64,000 bases of DNA from Methylobacterium sp. C25 (lineage in GTDB: Bacteria; Pseudomonadota; Alphaproteobacteria; Rhizobiales; Beijerinckiaceae). Below the pieces are notes generated by a model. The model was given only the letters and a program-made list of their open reading frames with translations. It was not told where the DNA came from and did no database searches. Within the stretch, counting starts at the first letter, position 1, and each line of letters begins with the position of its first letter. A program made the translations under genes and the position numbers. Below are positions 57,176-64,000 of this stretch, piece after piece. Where the stretch lies: NCBI RefSeq assembly GCF_021352225.1, contig NZ_JAAUVI010000013.1, forward strand, positions 1 through 64,000. The letters run 5' to 3'.

Positions 57176-57393
57176 GAGGAGTCACCTGTCGGTCGCGTGA
57201 CATGGCGTCTTTTGGATCCTAGCCAAACCGTTCGCTCTGCGGAACGTTGTCGCCTTCATTAGCCGAGTGCTTGCCGGGATGCCACGGGGCGCCTGAGCTT
57301 GTTCACGGATCACGATCGTGCAGTCGCGGGTGTCGGACGGCATCCCCGCACCTATTTCTCCGGCTAGGCGCCAATCTCACCGGAGGGAGGCCG

Positions 57394-58368
57394 ATGGCCG
57401 TCCCAGACGTATCCAGGATTCCAACCTCCGTGCAGCCCAAGCCGTCCGACTACAGCTACGATCTCGAACGCGCGCTGACCTCCGTGGTCTCCTTGTCGAG
57501 CCGCGTGCCGTCAGAGGCCTTCACGGCCGATACGCTCGGCACCGAGCGGGCGGGCAACGGCGTGGTGATCGGCGCGGATGGGCTGGTGCTCACCGTCGGC
57601 TATCTCATCATGGAGGCCGAATCGGTCTGGCTGACCACCCATGACGGCCGCTCTGTGCCAGCGCACGTCGTCGGATTCGATGCGGCGACGGGCTTCGGGC
57701 TGGTCCAGGCACTCGGCGTGCTCGACCTTCCAGCTCTCAAGATCGGCCGCTCGGACAGCCTCAAGATCGGCGACAAGGCGGTCGTCGCGGGCGCCGGTGG
57801 GCGGGGGCACAGTGTCGCTGTGGAGCTCGTCGCGCGCCAGGAATTTGCGGGCTACTGGGAATACCTGCTGGAAGAGGCCCTGTTCACGGCGCCCGCTCAC
57901 CCGCATTGGGGGGGCACCGCGCTGATCGGCCCGGGCGGTGATCTCCTCGGCATCGGCTCGCTGCAACTCCAGCAGGGCGGCGGTGGCCGGACGCAGGCCA
58001 TCAACATGGTCGTGCCGATCGATCTCCTGCCCCCGATCCTCGACGAGTTGCGCCTTCAGGGGCGCACCAATGCGCCGCCACGGCCCTGGCTCGGCCTCTA
58101 CGCCACGGAGACCGAGGACGGCGTCGTGGTGATGGGGCTGGTCGATGACGGACCGGCTCAGGCGTCGGATCTGCGTGCCGGAGACATCCTCTCGGCCGTC
58201 GCGGGTGAGCCCGTCGCCGACCTCGCCGGCTTCTTTCGGCAGGTCTGGGCGCTCGGCGATGCGGGTGCGCGTGTGCCGTTGAGCGTCCACCGCGACGGGA
58301 CGGCGATCGCGCTCTCCGTGACGTCTGCGGATCGCAACACCTATCTGGTGCGACCCAAGCTGCACTGA
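57394..58368 (+). CDS. Trypsin-fold PDZ protein lacking the catalytic triad
   Basis: 324 residues laid out like DegP/DegQ: a trypsin-like domain (about 45-215) and one PDZ domain (about 225-315). All three catalytic positions differ from HtrA enzymes. TNxHV, carrying the His, is replaced by LVLTVGYLIME (Tyr). The Asp of TDLA becomes AATGFGLVQ. The Ser of GNSGGPL becomes HPHWGGTALIG (Trp). The PDZ is normal (VVMGLVDDGPAQASDLRAGD, ILSAVAGEPVADLAGF). There is no signal peptide. So it is probably a non-proteolytic binding or scaffolding protein. The ATG with GGAGG upstream supports 57394. It is divergent from the ECF sigma gene. Confidence 0.85.
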   Translation: MAVPDVSRIPTSVQPKPSDYSYDLERALTSVVSLSSRVPSEAFTADTLGTERAGNGVVIGADGLVLTVGYLIMEAESVWLTTHDGRSVPAHVVGFDAATGFGLVQALGVLDLPALKIGRSDSLKIGDKAVVAGAGGRGHSVAVELVARQEFAGYWEYLLEEALFTAPAHPHWGGTALIGPGGDLLGIGSLQLQQGGGGRTQAINMVVPIDLLPPILDELRLQGRTNAPPRPWLGLYATETEDGVVVMGLVDDGPAQASDLRAGDILSAVAGEPVADLAGFFRQVWALGDAGARVPLSVHRDGTAIALSVTSADRNTYLVRPKLH

Positions 58369-58428
58369 GCTCGCGCGGATGCGATCGCGCCCGTTGATCG
58401 GCCAGGGGGCGATCCGCTATTCCGGCGC

Positions 58429-59853
58429 ATGACCGGAACGGACCCCATTCACATTGTCGGCGGTGGCCTCGCAGGCTCGGAAGCGGCTTGGCAGATCGCC
58501 GAGGCCGGCCATTCGGTCGTCCTGCACGAGATGCGCCCGCACCGACGCACCGACGCGCATCAGTCGCAGGATCTGGCCGAGCTCGTCTGCTCCAATTCCT
58601 TCCGGTCGGACGATGCCAACGGCAATGCCGTCGGCTTGCTGCATCAGGAGATGCGGACCCTCGGCTCGCTGATCATGCGCTCGGCCGACGCCCATCAAGT
58701 GCCTGCCGGCGGCGCGCTTGCGGTCGACCGGGACGGGTTTGCCGCTGCGGTGACCGCGGCCCTCGACGCCCATCCCAACGTCAGCGTCGTGCGCGAGGAG
58801 GTCGACGGCCTTCCTCCGGCCCAATGGGGACAGGTGATCGTTGCCACAGGCCCCCTCACCTCCCCGGCCCTGGCCGAAGCCATCGCCCGGCTGACCGGCG
58901 CGGAATCGCTCGCCTTCTTCGATGCCATCGCGCCGATCGTGCATCGCGACTCGATCGACATGGGCAAGGCCTGGTTCCAATCGCGCTACGACAAGGCCGG
59001 TCCGGGCGGCACGGGCGCGGACTATCTGAACTGCCCGATGAACCGGGAGCAGTATGACGCCTTCATCCAGGCACTGATCGAGGGCGAGAAGACCAGCTTC
59101 AAGGAATGGGAGGCCTCGACCCCCTATTTCGACGGCTGCCTGCCGATCGAGGTGATGGCCGAACGCGGCCCGGAGACCCTGCGCCACGGGCCGATGAAGC
59201 CGGTCGGGCTCACTAACCCGCATGATCCGACCGTGAAGGCCTGCGCCATCGTCCAGCTGCGCCAGGACAACGCCCTGGGCACGCTCTACAACATGGTCGG
59301 CTTCCAGACGAAGCTGAAGCATGCCGAGCAGGTGCGGGTCTTCCGCACGATTCCGGGTCTGGAGAATGCCGAGTTCGCTCGCCTCGGCGGCCTGCACCGC
59401 AACACCTATCTCGACAGCCCGCGCCTGCTCGATGCCACGCTGCGCCTGAAGGCCGAGCCGCGCTTGCGCTTCGCCGGCCAGATCACCGGCTGCGAGGGCT
59501 ATGTCGAGAGCGCTGCGGTCGGGCTGATGGCCGGACGCTTCGCCGTCGCCGAGCGGTTGGGCCACCCGCTGGCTCCGCTGCCCCAGACCACCGCGCTCGG
59601 CGCGTTGATCGCGCATATCACCGGCGGCCACATCATCGCCGAGGAGGAGGCCGGCAAGCCACGCTCATTCCAGCCGATGAACGTGAATTTCGGGCTGTTT
59701 CCGCCGCTCGAGCGCGCCCCGCGCAACGAGACCGGCAACAGGCTGCGCGGACCGGAGAAGGCCGCGCTGAAGAAGCGCGCGCTCACCGATCGGGCGCGGG
59801 CCGATCTCGCGGCCTGGATGGGCGGCGACGCACCGCGCGCGGCCGCCGAGTGA
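58429..59853 (+). CDS. trmFO: tRNA U54 methyltransferase TrmFO
   Basis: Folate- and FAD-dependent enzyme making ribothymidine at tRNA position 54. 474 residues. FAD-binding N-terminus (IHIVGGGLAGSEAAWQIAEA), LVCSNSFRSDD, LLHQEMRTLGSLIMRSAD and the later NCPMNREQYDAFIQALIEGE, FDGCLPIEVMAERGPETLRH, GPMKPVGLTNPHDP and CEGYVESAAVGLMAGR match the family closely. Start ATG at 58429. Its stop overlaps the GTG start of the next gene (GTGA), indicating coupling with the transporter gene. Confidence 0.95.
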   Translation: MTGTDPIHIVGGGLAGSEAAWQIAEAGHSVVLHEMRPHRRTDAHQSQDLAELVCSNSFRSDDANGNAVGLLHQEMRTLGSLIMRSADAHQVPAGGALAVDRDGFAAAVTAALDAHPNVSVVREEVDGLPPAQWGQVIVATGPLTSPALAEAIARLTGAESLAFFDAIAPIVHRDSIDMGKAWFQSRYDKAGPGGTGADYLNCPMNREQYDAFIQALIEGEKTSFKEWEASTPYFDGCLPIEVMAERGPETLRHGPMKPVGLTNPHDPTVKACAIVQLRQDNALGTLYNMVGFQTKLKHAEQVRVFRTIPGLENAEFARLGGLHRNTYLDSPRLLDATLRLKAEPRLRFAGQITGCEGYVESAAVGLMAGRFAVAERLGHPLAPLPQTTALGALIAHITGGHIIAEEEAGKPRSFQPMNVNFGLFPPLERAPRNETGNRLRGPEKAALKKRALTDRARADLAAWMGGDAPRAAAE

Positions 59854-61175
59854 GCGAGACCGCGCACGGGCAGGCGTCGGGATCGACGCTCGGCGCCATC
59901 CTGCGCGTCACCTCCGGGAATTTCCTGGAGATGTTCGATTTCTTCCTGTTCGGCTTCTACGCGAACCACATCGCGGCTGCGTTCTTCCCGGCCGAGAGCG
60001 CCTTCGCGTCGCTGATGCTCACCTTCGCCACCTTCGGCGCGGGCTTCCTGATGCGCCCTCTCGGCGCCATCGTGCTCGGCGCCTTCACCGACCGGGCCGG
60101 TCGCCGGAAGGGCCTGATCGTCACGCTGGCGATCATGGCGATGGGCACGGTGCTGATCGCCTTCGTGCCCTCCTACGCCACCCTCGGCCTCGCGGCCCCG
60201 CTCCTGGTGCTGGCGGGCCGCCTGCTCCAGGGATTCTCGGCGGGCGCCGAGCTCGGCGGCGTCTCGGTCTATCTGGCGGAACTGGCCAAGCCCGGCCGCG
60301 AGGGCTTCACGGTCGCCTGGCAATCGGCGAGCCAGCAGGTCGCGGTGATGGCCGCCGCGGCGATCGGCTTCGGGCTCAATCGCGCGCTGCTGCCCGAGCA
60401 GATGGCCCATTGGGGCTGGCGCATCCCGTTCCTGCTGAGCTGCCTGCTAGTGCCGTTCCTGTTCTACATCCGCGCCTCGCTGCAGGAGACGGAGGTTTTC
60501 GCCAAGCGCAAGCATCATCCGGAGCTTGGCGAGAGTCTGCGCAAACTGTTGCAGAACCGCCGCATCGTGCTGCTCGGCATGTTGCTCGTCGCGATGACGA
60601 CGATCAGCTTCTACGCGATCACGGTCTACACCCCGACTTTCGGCCGGATGGTGCTCGGCTTGAGCGATACCGACAGCCTGATCGTCACCTTCCTCATCGC
60701 CGTCTCCAACTTCTTCTGGCTGCCGGTGATGGGCGCCCTCTCCGATCGGATCGGCCGCAAGCCCATCCTGCTCGTCTTCTCGACGCTGACCCTGCTCACC
60801 GCCTATCCGGCGCTCTCCTGGCTCACGGGCCATGCGAGCTTCTCGGCGCTTCTCGGCGTGCTGCTGTGGTTCTCGTTCCTCTACGGCAGCTACAACGGCG
60901 CCATGGTGGTGGCGCTCACGGAGATCGTGCCGAGCGAGGTCCGCACCGCGGGCTTCTCCCTGGCCTATTCGCTGGCGACGGCGCTGTTCGGCGGCATGAC
61001 GCCGATCATCTCGACCTGGGCCATCAAGGAACTCGGCGACAAGGCTGCCCCAGGCCTCTGGATGGCCCTGGGCGGCGCCTGCGGCCTCGCGGCGACGCTT
61101 CTCGTCTACAGGGCTCCGTCGGGCCGCGCAGCCGCCCGTGAAGTAGCGATGCTGGATGCCGTCGAGCGCCCCTGA
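59850..61175 (+). CDS. MFS transporter, metabolite:H+ symporter (citrate/alpha-ketoglutarate type)
   Basis: 441 residues, 12 membrane helices. The start SGNFLEMFDFFLFGFYANHI and the loop motif GAFTDRAGRRKG between helices 2 and 3, repeated as GALSDRIGRKP between 8 and 9, identify the metabolite:H+ symporter branch of the major facilitator superfamily that imports carboxylates such as citrate, alpha-ketoglutarate or proline-type substrates. The exact substrate is open. Starts with GTG overlapping the trmFO stop. Its 3' end overlaps the convergent acetyltransferase gene by 70 bases. Confidence 0.88.
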   Translation: MSETAHGQASGSTLGAILRVTSGNFLEMFDFFLFGFYANHIAAAFFPAESAFASLMLTFATFGAGFLMRPLGAIVLGAFTDRAGRRKGLIVTLAIMAMGTVLIAFVPSYATLGLAAPLLVLAGRLLQGFSAGAELGGVSVYLAELAKPGREGFTVAWQSASQQVAVMAAAAIGFGLNRALLPEQMAHWGWRIPFLLSCLLVPFLFYIRASLQETEVFAKRKHHPELGESLRKLLQNRRIVLLGMLLVAMTTISFYAITVYTPTFGRMVLGLSDTDSLIVTFLIAVSNFFWLPVMGALSDRIGRKPILLVFSTLTLLTAYPALSWLTGHASFSALLGVLLWFSFLYGSYNGAMVVALTEIVPSEVRTAGFSLAYSLATALFGGMTPIISTWAIKELGDKAAPGLWMALGGACGLAATLLVYRAPSGRAAAREVAMLDAVERP

Positions 61176-61720
61176 GGCGCATCGCGGATGTCCCACACCA
61201 TGAGCTGCCGCCCCGGGCGCTTTCCGCCGTCGCCGGTGGGACGGAAGCCGAGCTTGTGCAGCAACTGCCACGAGGCCACGTTCTCGGGCCGGCACTCGGC
61301 AACGATGGCGCGGCGCGGATAGGCTTCGGCCAGCGCCCTGACCACGGCGCCGACGCCTTCGGCCCCGTATCCGCGACCGCGCGCGGCGCCGCCGACCCAG
61401 TAGCCGATCTCGATGGCCTCGAGCGCACGCAGATGGGCACCAACGATGCCGACGAGGCTCCGATCCTCGCGCTCGACCAATCCGAGAAAGACGTCGCGGC
61501 CGGTCGCGGCCGCGCGGATCAAGCCGCGGGCATCGGCGAGGCTGAAATGCTCGGGCAGGAAGTCGACGCTGTTGGTGATGGCCGGATCGTCCGTGAGGCC
61601 GCGCACCTCCTCCACCATGTCCGGATGTAGCGGCGCGATGGCGAGGCGCTCGGTCTCGATCACCGGAAGGGCGAGGCGTTCCCAGCGGGTGCCTCGCAGA
61701 ATGCGGGAGAGAATGCCCAT
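61106..61720 (-). CDS. GNAT-family N-acetyltransferase
   Basis: 204 residues; a RimJ/RimL-like GNAT fold. Motifs include ETERLAIAPLHPDMVEEV, the acetyl-CoA pyrophosphate-binding segment GYWVGGAARGRGYGAEGVGA and the C-terminal AECRPENVASWQLLHKLGFR (RimJ-type Asn-x-x-Ser). The substrate is likely an amino group on a protein N-terminus or small molecule. The ATG at 61720 fits family length; a longer frame reaches 61810. Its last 23 codons overlap the 3' end of the MFS gene on the other strand. Confidence 0.85.
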   Translation of the reverse strand: MGILSRILRGTRWERLALPVIETERLAIAPLHPDMVEEVRGLTDDPAITNSVDFLPEHFSLADARGLIRAAATGRDVFLGLVEREDRSLVGIVGAHLRALEAIEIGYWVGGAARGRGYGAEGVGAVVRALAEAYPRRAIVAECRPENVASWQLLHKLGFRPTGDGGKRPGRQLMVWDIRDAPQGRSTASSIATSRAAARPDGAL

Positions 61721-61789
61721 AGCCTCAAGGTGGGCGCGCCGAGGCCCTTGGGAAAGAGGAGAACGGCGCAAGTCCGTATCTGCGTAAAC

Positions 61790-61822
61790 GAAAAGGCCGT
61801 CCCGGATCATCCGGGACGGCCT
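61790..61822. terminator. Rho-independent terminator downstream of lactate permease
   Basis: A GGCCGTCCCGGAT arm and its complement around a short loop, with AAAA on the outer left side that becomes UUUU in the minus-strand transcript of the lactate permease gene. The left boundary is approximate. Confidence 0.8.
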
Positions 61823-61844
61823 CTCGACGAAGGTTGCCGATCGA

Positions 61845-63584
61845 TCAGTGAGGGGCGGCAGCCGTGGCGGCCGGGTGGATCACCATGTCCGTGAAAGGCG
61901 GCACGTAGGCCTGGAGCATCACGAGCAGGCCGACGAGGCAGGCCAGTGCGATCGAGTGCCAGAACACGAAGCGCAGGATCTTGCCTTCCTGTCCGAAATA
62001 CCCAGTCGCGGTAGAGGCCACGACGATTGACTGTGCGTCGATCATCTTACCCATGACGCCACCGGACGAGTTCGCCGCGGCCATTAGCACGCCCGAGAGG
62101 CCGAGCTGCTCCGAGGTGATCCTCTGCAGGCCGCCGAACAGCACGTTCGAGGCCGTATCCGAGCCCGTCAGCGCCACGCCAAGCCAACCGAGCAGCGTGC
62201 CGAAGAAAGGATAGAGGATGCCCGTTCCCGCGAAAGCGAGACCCAATGTGGCGTCCACACCGGCGTAGCGGGTGAGCACGCCGAGTGCGAGCATCGCCGA
62301 GATGGTGATGAGCGAGTAGCGCAGCACCCAGATCGTCTCGATGTAGGCGGTGATCAGGCGCCACGGCGAGAAGCGCATGATCAGGCCCGAGATGATCGCG
62401 GCGATGAGCACGCCGGTCCCTGTGTAGGACATGTAGGTGAACAGGAAGACCGCACCTTCGGGGAGGGGCTTGGCCACTACCGGGGGCACCTTCATGATCA
62501 TGTTGTGCAGGCCCGGCACCTCGTATTTCCAGGTGAAGATCGGGTTCACGATGGCCTTGAACCAGCCGGTGCCCCAAATGGCCACGATGATCGAGAGGAT
62601 GATCCACGGGACCCAGGCCATGAACAACTCGCCCGACGATGCGGTGCGGCCGCCGGTGTGGACCTTGGGCATGTCGCCGGGGACGCCGGCGCCGAGGGCG
62701 ACAGGACGCGGCTCGCCGTAGCCGATCGAGGGATCGTTTCCGCGCAGCGCCGGAGAGGTCCAAACCTCGGCAGGCTTCCAGAACTTCAGGAACAAGACCA
62801 GCGCAGCCATCGAGAAGAGCGAGGCACCGATATCGACGATCCACGGGTTGATGTAGTTCGAGATCGCGAACTGGGCGATCGCGAAGGAAGCGCCGGTGAC
62901 GAGGATCGGCGGCCAGACCTTGATCATGCCACGGAAGCCCGCGAACACCCAGATCAGCCAGAACGGCACGATCAGCGAGAAGAACGGCAGCTGGCGGCCG
63001 ATCATCGCTCCGAGGATGTTCGGATCATAGCCGGTGACCGAAGCGAGGCCCTGGATCGGCGCGCCGAGCGCACCGAACGCCACGGGGGCAGTGTTGGCGA
63101 TCAGCGAAAGGCCGGATGCCGCGAGCGGCGAGAAACCGAGGCCGATCAGGATGGCGCCCGTCACCGCGACTGGGGTGCCAAAGCCGCCCGCACCCTCGAA
63201 GAAGGCGCCGAAGGCGAAGGCCACGAGCAGCAGCTGGATGCGGCGATCGGACGTGATCCCGGCGACCGATTGCTGAAGAATGGCGAACCAGCCCTTCTCC
63301 ACCGTTAGGCGGTAGAGGAAGATGACGTTGAGGATGATCCAGCCGATCGGGAAGAAGCCGGTGACCATGCCGAGGATGGCGGCGCGTCCGGCGAGACCCG
63401 TCGGCATGCCGAAGCCTACGATGGCGACGAGAAGCGCGATGACGAGGGCGATGACGGCGGCGATGTGCGCCTTGACCTTGCCGCTCGCGATCATCGCCAG
63501 CAGGGCAATGACGGGGATCGACGCCGCGATGGTCGATAGCCACGCGTTCCCAAAGGGATCGTAGACTTGATTCCAGGGTTGCAT
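61845..63584 (-). CDS. lldP: L-lactate permease
   Basis: 579 residues with 12-14 hydrophobic helices; imports lactate (and often glycolate) with protons across the inner membrane. Family features: the WNQVYDPFGNAWLSTIAASI N-terminus, GGFGTPVAVTGAILIGLGFS, NTAPVAFGALGAPIQGLASV, LLGWLGVALTGSDTASNVLF and SSGGVMGKMIDAQSIVVAST. The ATG at 63584 is followed by the first helix. No lactate dehydrogenase gene is adjacent within the window. An upstream gap of 147 bases contains its promoter but no clear operator was noted. Confidence 0.94.
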   Translation of the reverse strand: MQPWNQVYDPFGNAWLSTIAASIPVIALLAMIASGKVKAHIAAVIALVIALLVAIVGFGMPTGLAGRAAILGMVTGFFPIGWIILNVIFLYRLTVEKGWFAILQQSVAGITSDRRIQLLLVAFAFGAFFEGAGGFGTPVAVTGAILIGLGFSPLAASGLSLIANTAPVAFGALGAPIQGLASVTGYDPNILGAMIGRQLPFFSLIVPFWLIWVFAGFRGMIKVWPPILVTGASFAIAQFAISNYINPWIVDIGASLFSMAALVLFLKFWKPAEVWTSPALRGNDPSIGYGEPRPVALGAGVPGDMPKVHTGGRTASSGELFMAWVPWIILSIIVAIWGTGWFKAIVNPIFTWKYEVPGLHNMIMKVPPVVAKPLPEGAVFLFTYMSYTGTGVLIAAIISGLIMRFSPWRLITAYIETIWVLRYSLITISAMLALGVLTRYAGVDATLGLAFAGTGILYPFFGTLLGWLGVALTGSDTASNVLFGGLQRITSEQLGLSGVLMAAANSSGGVMGKMIDAQSIVVASTATGYFGQEGKILRFVFWHSIALACLVGLLVMLQAYVPPFTDMVIHPAATAAAPH

Positions 63585-63731
63585 GACGCGGTAATCCTCC
63601 CTCGGCCCGGTCTATTCGCCGGCCTGAACCCTATCGCTAGCAGAGCACGAGAAAGGTCTCAACGAGGCGTAATCATGTATTCAGAGGGTGTTGCACGGAC
63701 GTTCCGCCGAAGCGGATGAAGTCGTGCTTCG

Positions 63732-64000
63732 TCAGCCCCGCCGTGCCGTCCGCCAAAGCCGCCAGACCTTTCTCCAGCGGGGTAGCTCGATCATCGTGTT
63801 GAGCGGGTCGTCGCTCGTTCGATCCATCGCCGACAGGTAGCCCTCGACGAGGGCGATGGGCAGGAAAGCGGGGCGCGCGGCCGGAGCGATGGTGTCGCGA
63901 GCCAAGCGGTAGGCGTCAAGATGGCGGCGGGCGAGCGCGCGCAGTTCCGCGCAGGTACGCACGAGGCCTGGGCCGCCACGGCCGGTGACAACGTCCTCAC
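63732..64000 (-). CDS. Phytoene/squalene synthase-like protein, C-terminal part (runs off the window)
   Basis: The last 89 codons of a larger gene whose start lies beyond base 64000. Visible: DVVTGRGGPGLVRTCAELRA, then LARRHLDAYRLARDTIAPAA and RPAFLPIALVEGYLSAMDR, and a basic end WRKVWRLWRTARRG. The RRHLDAYR ... ARPAFLPLALV pattern is usual in the C-terminal half of squalene/phytoene synthase-like proteins in alphaproteobacteria (including the SQS/PSY-like assembly factors). The catalytic DxxxD motifs are outside the window, so the subtype cannot be given. Confidence 0.65.
   Translation of the reverse strand, partial: EDVVTGRGGPGLVRTCAELRALARRHLDAYRLARDTIAPAARPAFLPIALVEGYLSAMDRTSDDPLNTMIELPRWRKVWRLWRTARRG

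Noticed and set aside
57240..57275. EcfG-type general stress promoter (GGAAC at 57,240)
   Set aside because: The GGAAC is present but no CGTT-like -10 follows at 16-17 bases.

Overview
The window reads as chromosome from a high-GC alphaproteobacterium, most likely a Methylobacterium/Methylorubrum-type member of the Hyphomicrobiales. The evidence is a TrcR (DUF1013) cell-cycle regulator, a DUF4170 protein, System I cytochrome c maturation genes, TrmFO, AcnA, a rhamnan-synthesis/WsaF-type glycosyltransferase, and generally GC-rich coding with frequent GTG/TTG starts. The genus assignment is inference from gene content only. No rRNA, tRNA or CRISPR array was recognised.

Region 1 (1-13,500) is a visibly AT-rich accessory island embedded in insertion-sequence debris. 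IS66 fragments lie on both sides of a surface-glycan cassette: an unrecognised glycosyltransferase-like protein, then gmd, a GDP-fucose-synthase-like reductase (probably colC) and a ColD-type dehydratase. Together these would convert GDP-mannose to GDP-L-colitose, a 3,6-dideoxyhexose. After a decayed IS66 element comes a 1223-residue multi-module glycosyltransferase on the opposite strand, then remnants of IS630, IS21 and possibly IS3 elements.

Region 2 (13,500-18,400) carries a DNA-binding-domain-only ModE-like regulator, a DUF2325 coiled-coil protein, and an exported SMP-30-like beta-propeller followed by a PQQ-type sugar dehydrogenase with a C-terminal cytochrome c domain. Two related imperfect palindromes resembling Mo-boxes precede the second and third of these genes.

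Region 3 (18,400-31,400) is core housekeeping: aconitase, ccmAB, a zinc metallopeptidase and a transglutaminase-like protein inserted into the cytochrome c maturation cluster, ccmCDG, yciB, ftsY, an RluA-type pseudouridine synthase, a secreted Ala/Pro-rich protein and trcR.

Region 4 (31,500-45,000) has a cobalamin riboswitch driving a TonB-dependent receptor and PepSY membrane protein, then prs, a DUF4170 gene, xseA, a YkuD L,D-transpeptidase-like protein, an exported caspase-like protein with an SH3 tail, an XRE-type regulator, an exported amidase and a flavin-dependent monooxygenase-like protein.

Region 5 (45,000-64,000) has a MarR regulator divergent from a small secreted protein across two matching perfect palindromes, two membrane-anchored unknowns, a class GN sortase with its VIT/vWA target, uvrA, an abundant-looking outer-membrane protein, an ECF sigma/anti-sigma pair beside a trypsin-fold protein without its catalytic triad, trmFO, an MFS transporter, a GNAT acetyltransferase, lactate permease and the 3' end of a phytoene/squalene-synthase-like gene at the right edge.

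Coordinates come from frame-checked reading. Domain names come from motif recognition rather than a database search. Starts were chosen by ribosome-binding site, signal peptide or family N-terminus where stated.
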